In this document: positions 10,964-21,483 of the stretch, piece after piece
Layout: each line of letters begins with the position of its first letter
How positions within the stretch are numbered: position 1 is the stretch's first letter
Source: Arachnopeziza araneosa
Lineage: Eukaryota > Ascomycota > Leotiomycetes > Helotiales > Arachnopezizaceae
Direction: 5' to 3'
Assembly: GCA_003988855.1 (NCBI GenBank)
Contig: QYAI01000011.1
Span: 186,001 to 250,000 of the forward strand
DNA length: 64,000 nt
Made by a program: the position numbers and the translations under genes
Notes under the pieces: generated by a model
What the model was told of the DNA's origin: nothing
Seen by the model: the letters and a program-made list of their open reading frames with translations, nothing else
Databases searched by the model: none

Positions 10964-11466
10964 TAAGTCACGGAAATTGATTTATTCACAGTTCTGCCAC
11001 CTTAGTAGTGGTTGCTTTTTCTTAATTTCATGTTGTTGCACGGTGTGGGCATTGTTTCTTACGGCGACGGTTGGAATTGGAAACTATGGACTCACCTTCA
11101 TTAGGCGTTGGACAGAATCATCATGGCACCTCAAATCTTTTACTGGCGCTACTACGGGTTACTCATTTCCAGCTCGCCGAGTTGCACAATTGCGAGAAAT
11201 GGTTCTAAGGCGTTCAGGCAGATACCCTAGCATCGAAAGCGTGTTGATGAGGCTTAGTTGGCGGTCACTATACCTGGGCAATCAGACCGTTCTCGTCGGG
11301 GAATCATACCAAACAAATTTCTCATAGGAAAAACAGGAAACTTCTTGTTCCTGAAACTTCTGAAGTGATTTGTATCTGTGAGTAAAACTTCTTGTGTAAT
11401 GATATCCTATTAACCTATGCTCTTAATTCCTCCCTCTTTCCTTACTCAAAGCCACCACTGCTGGCC
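10964..11466. other. Spacer between two F-box genes, with an open frame continuing to 11327
   Basis: Up to 11327 the plus strand keeps an open frame in another phase than the F-box gene. It encodes a hydrophobic helix (CFFLISCCCTVWALFLTATV) and a basic tail. This may be a spliced 3' exon of the upstream gene or a chance frame. The remainder is plain convergent spacer. Confidence 0.35.
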
Positions 11467-12322
11467 TTAGAGGTCCAGCGTAGTAAAGATTTTCTCCCAT
11501 GGCTCGTAATTTCTTGTAATTTCATCCTGTTCTTCCCAAGAATATGTGCCGTCATTCTTATCAGGAGTTCTCCCGGAGTTTTCTGGGTTGACTAATCCCA
11601 AGCCCCTACTCTCTTCAAACGGATGTGGAAATTCCATAACCTCCTCCCGGCGTGTCAGAAAAATCATCAGTTTCTTAGCTCTGCACCTCTGGCACTTCTT
11701 CAAGTTCTCTGTAATGACACTACCTTCTAATCTCATAAGCTTCTTCTTGTGCTCTGAGAATACTTGGTGGTCAAAATGCGATATCTCAAACACGGCTACG
11801 GGCTTGTACTTCCGGCATTGTTGGCAGTAGACTCTATCTCTCCATAGCCACTCTTCTTCCGAGAGCAAGTCACCAAGAGTTCGTCCCCACTCAATATCTT
11901 TGGCTGACAGCAAGAACCAGTATTCCCACCAGCCAAAAAGGGAATGCCTTCCGCACACACTAACCTGCATTGCCAGGTCAAGTGGGAAAGTCTTGATGTT
12001 GTATCTTCTTTTTCCATTCTCGGACCTCTCATCGCGGGTTTCATGGAATATCTTGTAAAAATAGCTGGACGCAAGGCCAAAACAGATTTGTGATACTGGA
12101 TCTAAGTGGGCCATGATGTTGACGTGTAGCTCGCTAGGCAGTCGATGGATCGTGCTATCACCTTGCAGATGTGCCGGCGATGCGTTCCTGGCTTACAGTT
12201 AGTTGCCATTCAAGGTGGAGCCGGGCAGTTGTGAGATTGCGGGTGACTCACGCGGTGGTACTGCCTAGTGTGGCTGGAAGACCATCGTCCTCTGCCTCGT
12301 CTGGCTCACCGGTGCTAGACAT
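11467..12322 (-). CDS. F-box domain protein
   Basis: Two exons, 12322-12252 and 12187-11467, with a 64 nt intron (GTGAGT donor, CTAAC branch site, CCAG acceptor), give 263 residues. The intron matters because the F-box straddles it: the spliced protein reads HRLPSELHVNIMAHLDPVSQ at about 41-60, then ICFGLASSYFYKIF. Without the first exon the F-box is cut. Downstream are two CxxC pairs, YCQQCRKY near 141 and KCQRCRAK near 186, a possible metal site often present in these fungal F-box proteins. The acidic N-terminus (GEPDEAEDDG) is probably disordered. The role is likely substrate recognition in an SCF ubiquitin ligase, with target unknown. It is convergent with the other F-box gene, and their F-boxes look only distantly alike. 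Confidence 0.75.
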
Positions 12323-14773
12323 TGAGTGTTTTTTAGGGGACCTGGAATAATGGTATTCACTTTGATGCAATTGAGTAATATGGAGGACGGTGTGAGAACG
12401 AATGCGAAGTTTTGCATGGATTGTAGAAGCAAGTCCTATGAGGCCAGCTCCTTCCCTTCGTAGACACGGTGAGAGATCGGAGAACGGACTTGGACTGCGG
12501 TGAACTTCAAGTACAAATTAAGGAAAAGATGTGATACTTATGCTTCAAGATAAATTACGCCGGTCTTAGGCACGCATTGACTCGCCTTGGAGAGTGAATT
12601 TATCATGTTGCGGATAATTCAAACCGGCCTTCCAGATCTGGACAGCGAGGCTCACCGTGTAGCTATTGAATTAGGGCCAGTTGGAAATGCAGAGCAAGGG
12701 CCTTGACATTCCTTGGAAGTGGATTGCCTTCAGCGCAAAATTTGAGGCTTGAGTGTTGTACATGGGATGCTGATATCAGGGGAAGCAATGTTTGGGCTTA
12801 CCGAGCTGGAGCTTAATTTTACCTGTAGCGACAAGAAACACTTGCTATCTACCAGCTTGAAGACCCTCAGTGGCACTGATCGGCGAAAAATAAACACTCT
12901 GTTGATACCAATCCAAGTGTCGTTTGGGGGGAGCTAGGAATGTCTTGTGGATGTCCTTTAAAAGGATAAAACACCTCCTATCCCTGCAACTCGGTAAGAA
13001 TTTGCTCCGAAGTATTGAAGCTGATTTAAACTTCTGCTTGCGTTGCATATTTGGTAAGTCTGGGATATCATTCATAAGTGAAGCTTCTCTAGCCACTAAG
13101 TCTAAGTTCTACAAGACTAGTTGGCACACTCTCTTTTGATGTTACAAGGTTACAAGAAACGCTCATCAGTTGATTGCAAGTAGTAATAGTAACATAGCAA
13201 ACGAAGAGCAATGGTTGCCTCTAACGAGTACGTATCCTCCCTCGTATTTGGTATCAAGAAGTCTAGACCGTGTAGGTAGGCTTACAACAAAAGGTTGTTA
13301 TATGTCCTACGTAAATATCGACATCTAAAGCCATGATGCAACCCAATAAGACTTGTACCTTCAACAGTGGTACAGCGAACTCATAGAAGGGTAAGTTTGT
13401 AAGAGTCACGTCGGAAATGGAGAGCAAATTCGACTGTGCACGCTCAGCTTGATCGCATAACCATGCATGAATTGTTAATGTGTTTCTTAAAACTCAAAAG
13501 GTCACAGACATTTCTGCCTCGAATAAGGCAGTCTATTCATTAGGAAATGGTACGTCTTATAAGACCAACCCGTACGAGATGGCTATTTGACCTGCTTCTT
13601 GTGTGAGTTCATAGCTGGTAATCTTGACTACTTCAACCATTATTTAGTCCCCGTGGGCCATAAGCTTCAAGCGAACCATGGCTCTCAGCTCCAGTGTAGA
13701 GTAAGCTCAGCAAGTTCTAGATTTCAAAGATCCTTCTGCAAATCCCATCCAAGTTTCAAAGACTACCATTACTTTCTAATAAGCACCAAGCACCTGAAAA
13801 ACATGAGCATGCTATGCCTGTAAGCTAATCCCTCTGGCTATCCTTTACTCGCAACGGGAACAATAACGGCATCCCAATGCGGGGAACGGCGACGAGTCAA
13901 AGACGTAGAGGAAAAAGACAACCCAAAGCCACAAAAATGATACGCTTCTCCCCAACACGTATTCTAAGCTCGAGAGAACATCTATGGTAAAGAGCCCAAT
14001 TCTCACCTTCTTTTCTGACCGAGTACCCTAGCGCACTCTCCAGTCGACAAATCCAGCTGCTGAGGCCGCGTCGTCATACATAGCAACGTAACTAAGGCTA
14101 AAGCAGACGAATTCCAGATCGCACTTTAGAACCACAGCCTGCGCGAGACCGCCAACTCCTGAGACTGTCAGAGATGGATGATTGAACGTATGCCAGCACT
14201 AGGCTTTGATGGCGGGTGTGTCCGCTCCTAGAACTCGAAGAAGAGGGCGAAGAGCGTGCGAGAGATTATGAGTGGTGTTTAGAAGACACCAGGTGAGAAT
14301 CTGAAATTCATTTGTCGGTCGGCTTCTAGGCCTTGGAGGGATGGACTTAACATCTATATAAGCGAGGTAGAAAGGTGCGAGTTCAAAATAGAGACTTTGC
14401 AAGACTAGAACTATAGTCGCTGCGCTTGGAGGATAGAAACGGATCTTGTGTGTACCAAAAAGCTCTCAAGGTATTTGCTCTTGAAAACGCTGTTATAACC
14501 AGATACTATCTGATGCTGTGTGTTCTCACTTGAAAAGACAGTGACTACTTGGTCTCGGAACAACATTTGTTTCTTCGGAGAAACTCCTGGACCTGTGCCG
14601 GAAACAAGAATGCGAAATGCAACAAAGATCTAGACATGCAATCTCCGACGTTTCATCGTTGAGATATAGGACTCTATCAACATCCTACGAAACATAAAGA
14701 ATTAGCATCGAGTTAGCATAAAAGCCGAAAATCCAAAGTCTGGCCAGTAATATTGAATTGTCTCCTCTATCTG
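12323..14773. other. 2.5 kb intergenic region without a supported gene
   Basis: Only short open frames without recognisable protein features occur. No tandem repeat, tRNA-like sequence or transposon end was seen. It separates the second F-box gene start from the mpp10 3' end. Confidence 0.5.
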
Positions 14774-17071
14774 TTATAGTTTAAAACTACTAGCACTATT
14801 GATCGCTGCCGAGGCTTGGATCTTATTGCCTTCGATATCTCTGATATCACCTTTCTTCCCGATAACCTTAACACCGCCTTTCTTAAGGTCTCCTAAAGTC
14901 TCTCTCTTCTGCTTCCTATTTTTGCTCTCCGGACGCTGATTTGCCTCGACACCACCTCGTTTCTTGATTCTCTCCTTCTCTCTCCTTCTGCGCCTCAATT
15001 TCTCTTCTCTGCTCATCTCCTGCCTTGAAATTGGAGCTCCACTTTTGGGTATTACCTCATTCTTCTCATTGCCCTTCTCATTGCCAGCTCTGTAGACCTC
15101 TTGAGGTGCTAACATGCTTTCACCGCCACTGATCCCACTTGCAGTGGTTGGTTGTGCGTCCTCCATGGCAACGGTCGCAACATCTGAGACCACAGTCAAA
15201 CTTGGAGCAGCGGGCTTTGGTTTGTAGTGCCAACTGCTTAGTGCGTCAAGCTTGGCACTGACCTCTTTCCATATCAACTCGATCTCTTTCTCTTCTTTAC
15301 GCAGCTTCTCATCCGCTTTGCTAACATAGGCATCCGGATTGTTTGCTTTGACATGTTCTTCCTCATACATCTCCGCCAAGCTTTGCTGAGGCTTGGTGTC
15401 ATCAAGCTCAAAAGCTCCTCTACGAGTGTTTGTAGATACTCCGAAATCATCCGGTCGGCGTCGAATGACCTCGTCAAATTCTTGAGCCAAGATTCTCCGC
15501 TTAATGAGTTCCTCGATACTCTCACTGACCTCCGCGGTGACCTCTAAGACTGGCTTCCCAGTACGCTCAAAGTCCAGGTCTTCCTCTAAGAGCGAGTTCA
15601 AGGGCCGATCAGCTGCTCGAGCTTCTCCTGATAGGGCCCATTCTCGCTTAGCGACAGATGCTGCCTCGAGACGTCGGATCTCCTCGGCAATCTTGGCCTG
15701 TCTGCGTTCATGTACTGATTTTCGAGATTTGGGATCAGCTGGGTCCATTTCAGATAATGCGTCTTCCGAATTCTCTACATCCGAATCATCATCGAATAGG
15801 TCACGTCGTACATCGGCCATAGCACGCTCAACTTCTGTCTGGACATTCTCAGGCTCGGCAGCTTTTGGTTTCCGCGCTTGCCTCTCTAGGTAGTTGGATT
15901 GACGTTCGCCTTTCCCAGCCTTCCTTGGTGGAGGCTCAAAAAAGTCTTGGTAGAAGACATCGTTAGCGTTGTCTCCCCCTTCATCGGATTCCCCTCGCAT
16001 ATCGGCGTCCTGGTCATCCTCGCTGTCTCCTTCGGGAGCATTCAGATCCATATTACCAAAAGTTGGCCCGTCTTCTTCTTCTTCTTCTTCTCCTTCTTCG
16101 TCTCTCTCTGGTTCTCCATCCTTGTCTTCGATATCCATAGCAGCTGCCCTTCGCGAGCTTGATACTGGCTGTGAAGTTCTCGCCAAAGGGTTTGCCTCCC
16201 AATCAATGTCTTCTTCATCACTATCTTCTTCACGTGCAAAGGGGTTGGCGGAAGCGTCCTGTTGTTCAAGAAATTCGGTCTGTTTATTAAAAGAGTCAAT
16301 AGAGAAGAAGCCATCATTTAGACCATTTGGATCTGGCAAGTAGACCTCGTTGGTTTCTTCGCCTTCGCCTTCGTCGTCTTCGCTCATCATATGAGGTGAA
16401 AACTCCTCGTGAGTAGCAGCATCTGGTACTTCCATGCCGTCAGGCAGCGAGGTCTCGTCCGAGAAGTTCATATCACCCTCTGCTTCCTCCAGCTCCATCT
16501 CGCCCACTTCTTCTTCATCTCCATCATCATCCGAACCTATCTCGAAACCGTCCTCATCAAATTTCATCAATTCCACTCCTCCGTCTATGCTCTCCTCTTC
16601 TTCTACAGCGCTCTCATTATTCTGCAGTCCTAGCTCTCCTAGAACTCTCTCCACATCTCCTTTGAGGGCGTCAATCACTCTGCTCGCTTGCTCCCAAACT
16701 TGTTGGACCTCAAATCCATCAACATGTACCTTTCTGATCTTCAATATTTCGCCATTGATCTGTCCTGCATCGCCTCTTTTTCGCTTCTTCCTTTGCTCTT
16801 TCAAGCGTTCTGTCTGTTCATCGCCCAATTTTCCCGCAAAGGAGTCTAGCACTTCTTTCACATAGCTTAAACTCGCATCGGGTATCGAGAAGGGTGGGGC
16901 AATGAAGCTATATCGAGATTCAGGCGCGAGGGCTTCGAAGAGAGTTCCAGCAGGTGAGATGTTGGATGAGGGCTTGGCGGAGACAGACGATGGATGATTG
17001 ACAGTTGGGAAGGCCGTCATTGTGTGGGAGGTTGAGGTGAAAGAAGAACTCGCACTGCCAGCGTTTGCCAT
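14774..17071 (-). CDS. mpp10: U3 small nucleolar ribonucleoprotein Mpp10
   Basis: Single exon, 765 residues from the ATG at 17071 (MANAGSASSS). The open frame extends 117 codons upstream, but that part reads like untranslated sequence and begins without ATG. The N-terminus has the Mpp10 features APESRYSFIAPPF and VKEVLDSFAGKLGDEQTERL. A large acidic middle contains runs such as EEGEEEEEEDGP. The conserved core includes YQDFFEPPPRK, then DPKSRKSVHERRQAKIAEEI and NSLLEEDLDFERTGKP. The C-terminus is very basic (LRRRRREKERIKKRGG). Mpp10 binds Imp3 and Imp4 in the 90S pre-ribosome (SSU processome) and is needed for early pre-18S rRNA cleavage in the nucleolus. It is divergent from the SPX gene. 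Confidence 0.9.
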   Translation of the reverse strand: MANAGSASSSFTSTSHTMTAFPTVNHPSSVSAKPSSNISPAGTLFEALAPESRYSFIAPPFSIPDASLSYVKEVLDSFAGKLGDEQTERLKEQRKKRKRGDAGQINGEILKIRKVHVDGFEVQQVWEQASRVIDALKGDVERVLGELGLQNNESAVEEEESIDGGVELMKFDEDGFEIGSDDDGDEEEVGEMELEEAEGDMNFSDETSLPDGMEVPDAATHEEFSPHMMSEDDEGEGEETNEVYLPDPNGLNDGFFSIDSFNKQTEFLEQQDASANPFAREEDSDEEDIDWEANPLARTSQPVSSSRRAAAMDIEDKDGEPERDEEGEEEEEEDGPTFGNMDLNAPEGDSEDDQDADMRGESDEGGDNANDVFYQDFFEPPPRKAGKGERQSNYLERQARKPKAAEPENVQTEVERAMADVRRDLFDDDSDVENSEDALSEMDPADPKSRKSVHERRQAKIAEEIRRLEAASVAKREWALSGEARAADRPLNSLLEEDLDFERTGKPVLEVTAEVSESIEELIKRRILAQEFDEVIRRRPDDFGVSTNTRRGAFELDDTKPQQSLAEMYEEEHVKANNPDAYVSKADEKLRKEEKEIELIWKEVSAKLDALSSWHYKPKPAAPSLTVVSDVATVAMEDAQPTTASGISGGESMLAPQEVYRAGNEKGNEKNEVIPKSGAPISRQEMSREEKLRRRRREKERIKKRGGVEANQRPESKNRKQKRETLGDLKKGGVKVIGKKGDIRDIEGNKIQASAAINSASSFKL

Positions 17072-17548
17072 AGCTATGGCTCCTGGTTCATCATTTGGTG
17101 GTGGTGATTTTTTCTCTTGGTTGATGGATTTTCTTTTCGATAAGGTGCTGACTATCAGCACGTGAAAAGCGGGTCTACGATCAGATCGGGAGCGCAGAAG
17201 GGAGCAGAGCAGACAGAAAACGATTACGAGGGAACGAATTAAGCCGAAAGTGTTCTGAAGCCATGTACCTAGCTGGGCATGTAGAGACATGCATGCATAC
17301 ACACCTATACGCAGTGAATGGGCTGAATCCGAGTCATGCTTCTGAAGCTGGGGGCCGTGGATGAATTCACAGGTCAAGGGGCTGGTTCCAGTGTCCAGCG
17401 TGAGCCGCATGTCAGCCCCCACCTTTCAAATGATTTTGCTGTGCTGTGCTGGACTGCAGGCCGACGACACTTGCCGGTTGCTCTCAGGCATTTCCGCACA
17501 TCCCACCCTCGTCAGGTCTGGTACCTCGACCTCAGTTTGTTGGTGGAA

Positions 17549-17583
17549 GACAGACAGACAGACAGACAGACAGATAGACAGAC
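17549..17583. repeat. GACA tetranucleotide microsatellite
   Basis: About eight copies of GACA, one of them altered to GATA, in the mpp10/SPX spacer. Confidence 0.85.
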
Positions 17584-18073
17584 CGTCGATACAAAAAGAT
17601 GCGAGACATGTTGCCTCACCGCTAAACTCTGCTGGCCGCCGCCTCCTCCTCCTCGGCTGATAGCGTTCAGATCCAGCAAGTGATCGTGTGACGATTTACC
17701 ACAAAATGAATGCCGTCAGACGTTGAGGCGCGTACCGGTACCTTGCTAACAGACAACGGCCGGGCGGACGGTTGGTGAGACAGCTCTCGGCACTCAAGAG
17801 GATGGAGAAGGGGAAGAAGATTGATACATTCGTGTCCAGGACCGCATCCTCATGCTCGTCCTCGAGCATCCACTCTTCCCGCCGTGTCCCTTATCGGACC
17901 GGGCCAAGTGAGCAGCAGAGGCAGAAAAGCGTGGTGGAGGGATTGATTGATCTTGGCGGGCACGAATCAAAAGATGCAGCAGTCTGCTGTTTCGACTGAC
18001 CCAGCGTAGATAGATTTAGAGGGCTCGAGTCGGGATATGCGTGCGTGTGCAGATGGAGGCCAGAGACGGAGAG

Positions 18074-18110
18074 AGGCAGAGGCAGAGGCAGAGGCAGAGG
18101 CAGAGGCAGA
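18074..18110. repeat. GGCAGA hexanucleotide microsatellite
   Basis: About six copies of GGCAGA in the leader region of the SPX gene. Confidence 0.85.
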
Positions 18111-18569
18111 GACGATGGAGCCGTTGGCCACTCATTTGCGCCCCCCGTCATCGGCGCCAATCATATGTCGCCAATCACAAGCGTTGCTCAGATAGTGGCT
18201 CGCATCACAGATTTTCCTGCGCTTTTCTTTCTTCCCTGCCCGCAGCCATAGATTGGCAGCATCGCGTCCCCCAAAAAAAACCCATAGATAATAGATATCC
18301 AACCCCGCGCTGCTACGGACCCCACTCCATTTTCTTCTTCAACCACAGCTCTATATGACGGCGGACAGAGCCCATTCTTCTTGCATCATCCCCACCATCT
18401 GAACCCGTCACTGTCTCCTTGCTCATCCAATTGACACAAAACAAAGCCTGGATCCCGCCACGATCCGTCACAGCCGTCGCCGTTCAGCGTTCCCTCCCAC
18501 GGCAGAAATAGTGAGCAGGACCAGAAGCAATATCTCTTCAAACCCCGTCCATATTCGTAGATCAAGGGG

Positions 18570-20118
18570 ATGAAGTACGGCCAGATCTTCTATGCCCAAT
18601 CGGTGCCACAGTGGGCTTCATGTAAGTGCCGATTCCATATCTCATTTCAGCCGCTGCAACGGAATGCTGTGACACAAATGCTGATCTGTGCCAGACAATG
18701 TCGATTACAATGAATTGAAGAATTTGATCAAGGTGCACACGATCAAGAACCAGGGCCAAGCAATTGCGATCCCCGGCCAAGGCGATGAGTCCCTCGATTA
18801 CTTCGAGGACTTGTTTTTTAACGAGCTGTCTAACCAGCATGATCGAGTTGACCTTTTTGTGAAGAGCAAAACTGACGAGATAAAGCGCCGCCTGCGTAAC
18901 ATCTCCGCCGCGAAACCAGTCGTGATTATGCTAATGCCACCCCAGAATTCCTTGAGAAGGTTGTTTATCGGTTGCTTGCAAAATGTTCCTACAAGGCCAA
19001 CGAAGGTAAACCCGTTTCTCAGAAGAGTCGGGAGAAATTCGCGAAATATGACGTTCAGATCGAAAGGTAGTCCTCCAGTTGAAACGAGTTGCGACTTGGA
19101 GTCTCATTAACGAATCACAGATGCGGCGAGGAGATTCGATCCCTGCAAAGATTCGTCGCTGCCCAGCGCATGGCATTTCACAAGATACTGAAGAAATACA
19201 GGGTACGTTCGGAGACAAGGCGGTATCAATAAGACTATCTAATCGTGCTAGAAATGGACCGGGTCAAGAGCACTAGGAGAGCGATTCAATGATGAGATTC
19301 TTGGCAATCCAAAAAGCTTCGTCAGGAGAGACTTTGAACCATTATTAGCACAATCCCGAAACTTGCTTTCAATTCTTCGGGCATCGGCACCGGATGCGAC
19401 TATCCCAACAACTCCGAGCTCATCACGGAGGGCCTCACTGCGACCAATCACACAGATACCGGCCTCACCGATTGCGCCACAAGCATATTGGAATGAGTAC
19501 GATGATGGATCTGAAGCAGAAAACGAGCCATATATGGTCTCTATAGATCCTGAAGAGGACACCTTTCCAGGCGCGAAAACAATCGAATATATAGTTTCCT
19601 TGGCGAAAAAACCATTCGACCGTGTACGCTCGTGGTTCAGTCCAGGAAGTTTACCCGAGGAGCGCAGCCCACTTCTTAGAGATGCTCCTTATTATAATGA
19701 GCAGCAAAGCGCTTTGGACACTGACGTTGATGAAGATGGAGATGCTTCTTCCACTGACTTTCCATCTGGATATACGACATACTATGCTACTTTTCCAAGT
19801 CCCAGCGATCAAAAACTCTCTCTCCACCACGAAAAACTGCTTCTCCAAGCTACGACTGGATGTTTTGTGGCATCCTTTGTGCTTCTCCTCGTCGCTGGTT
19901 TACTTATTTCGACAGGTAAGAAAAAGCTCCGTGTAGAAGTCGATGCTGGAGTGCTTGTTGGAGTTGTTGCAAGTCTCTTCTTTGCTACAATGGGTTATGG
20001 AGCGATGCTCTGTCGCACGCAAAAGCTCACTTGGACCCATCGCTCTTGTGTCGGGTTAACATTTGTTGTATCCTGCATTTTGAACGGGATATTGCTTGTA
20101 CACATGGCGGGAAATTAG
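18570..20118 (+). CDS. SPX-domain membrane protein (Vtc5-like candidate)
   Basis: Five exons: 18570-18621, 18695-18895, 18946-19066, 19121-19202 and 19252-20118, with introns of 49-73 nt, giving 440 residues. The N-terminus is a full SPX domain: MKYGQIFYAQSVPQW, then YNVDYNELKNLIK, with the helical core KSREKFAKYDVQIERCGEEI and the basic helix LKKYRKWTGS at about 144-157. SPX domains bind inositol pyrophosphates and report cellular phosphate status. After a Ser/Asp-rich linker, three membrane helices lie at about 355-372, 384-402 and 418-437. There is no VTC catalytic domain between them. Yeast Vtc5 also combines SPX with membrane helices and stimulates VTC, so an accessory role in polyphosphate synthesis is possible but unproven. 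Vtc1 lies 10 kb away. Confidence 0.85.
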
Positions 20119-20522
20119 AAATCAAAGGCGGGTCAGAGGTTATGATATTGTTGGGAGTCGATTAGATTATGGGAAAATTGATCTACTAGAAGGACGGGTC
20201 AAAATGATTCGGGTGAATATGATGGCAATGTTTATAGAGATTGACGATGGGACATGTTCATAAGGGGGCTCAGGAGTTTACAAGCGCATCCAATTCAACA
20301 CTAGCATAGCGAGCGGGGAACAGATGGTGTTTAGGTTTGGGTTAAATTGGGACGGGTTGGATGATACGACGCGTGGGAGCTTTTGTTGGCATCCTGCATG
20401 GAAACCTCATCAACCGTAGATGTACATGCTCATAATGAATTTCTCTTCTGGCTCCGGTGCTCTATTTGCTGTTTAAGTCCAAGGAAATCATCACCGCTCG
20501 ACTGCGATTTTTAGTTCCATTC
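20119..20522. other. Convergent 3' intergenic spacer
   Basis: 404 bp between the SPX gene and the short-chain dehydrogenase gene. No gene or repeat is visible. Confidence 0.5.
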
Positions 20523-21483
20523 CTATAAGCCAACAATAACCCCTCCATTAGGATGTAGACTCTGTCCAGACATAAAACTGCTATCCGGAGAAGCCAGGAA
20601 AATAAAACAAATCGCAACTTCGGACGGTCGACCTGGTCGTCCCATTGGGCTGGTAAACTCTTTTTGAGCCTTCTCACTCATTGTTGCTGGAATCAAAGAT
20701 GTCCAGATCGGACCCGGCATACTGAACTCACTCTGATGCCTTTTCCTACCTGCTGGTTTGACAAGCCACGCGTAAATGCCACGATGGCGCCTTTGGTTGA
20801 GGTGTAATCGAGGAGGTCCGGACGGCCAACGTAGTGGTTGACTGAAGCGCAAGTGATGATTTTGTCACCACGCTTCATTTGCGGGATCGTGTATTTCGAC
20901 AGGAAAAAGAAGGGGTGGATGCTGGTGTCAAAAGTCTTGATCCATTGCTCGTCACTGAAATCATCGATGGTTTCCTGCATCATTTGGAAGCCGTGGTTGA
21001 GAACTAAGATGTTGATTCTTCTCATGGCTGCCTTGGCTTTCTCTACCACTTCCTTGCAGGCTAGAGGACTTCGCAAGTCTACTTTAAGGAGATGGAGTTT
21101 TCCACCCTTTCCTTCTACAAGAGATTTTGTCTCCGCGGCGTCTTTCTTCTCTTCGGGAAGGTATACAATTGTTGATTCGGCGCTTTCCATAGCGTAGATA
21201 ATTGCAATAGCTCTGCCAATTCCTGAATCGCCGCCTGTAATCAACGCCTTCTTTCCCTTCAGCTTTCCGGCTGCTAGATAAGGCTGGTATCCGCCACCAT
21301 CGGTGGGCAGTTGATCATTGACAGGATCCGGACCCTCCATCTTATACTGCTTGCCGGGAGCATCTTGAGCGGATACTGGAACGGAATGACCTGTAATAAT
21401 TGTCAGATCTAAACCCAAGAGAGATAGATGCATCTGTCTGGGGACCCTTATCATAACCTACCTTTCTCGGATTGGGATGTCAT
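20523..21483 (-). CDS. Short-chain dehydrogenase/reductase with an internal frameshift
   Basis: Exons 21483-21462 and 21390-20523 on the minus strand; the 71 nt intron splits the glycine of SEKGHSVPV. The protein is a classical NAD(P)-dependent SDR: cofactor motif TGGDSGIG, the NHG motif (NILVLNHGF), catalytic Ser in ITCASVNHY and the YTSTK active site. The long N-terminal arm (DPVNDQLPTDGGGYQPYLAAGKLKGK) is typical of YhdF/YghA-like SDRs. After GKGIRVSSVC the frame ends early; the expected continuation PGPIWTSLIPATMS lies in the -1-shifted frame and runs on to GGVIVGL and a stop at 20523. One missing base in the GCCGGG tract at about 20713-20718 explains this. It is either a recent pseudogene or a sequencing error. 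Length with repair would be close to the usual 290-300 residues. Substrate is unknown. Confidence 0.75.

Larger units (their letters stand above)
17072..18569. promoter_or_regulatory. Divergent intergenic region between mpp10 and the SPX gene, with microsatellites
   Basis: 1.5 kb of promoter and leader sequence for two divergent genes. It contains CACGTG at 17159-17164, 88 bp upstream of the mpp10 ATG, a GACA tetranucleotide repeat near 17549-17583 and a GGCAGA hexanucleotide repeat near 18074-18110. No gene is visible. Confidence 0.5.

Noticed and set aside
16042..16343. Serine-rich open frames opposite mpp10
   Set aside because: They are antisense shadows of the acidic GAA/GAT-rich coding sequence of mpp10.
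17072..17422. N-terminal extension of Mpp10 by 117 codons
   Set aside because: The frame starts without ATG and the residues look like translated leader; the MANAGS start fits the family N-terminus.
20693..20770. A short intron explaining the SDR frame change
   Set aside because: GTGAGT to TTCCAG would be 45 nt, but the phases do not match and the conserved PGPIW block would be removed; the downstream reading ends at once.
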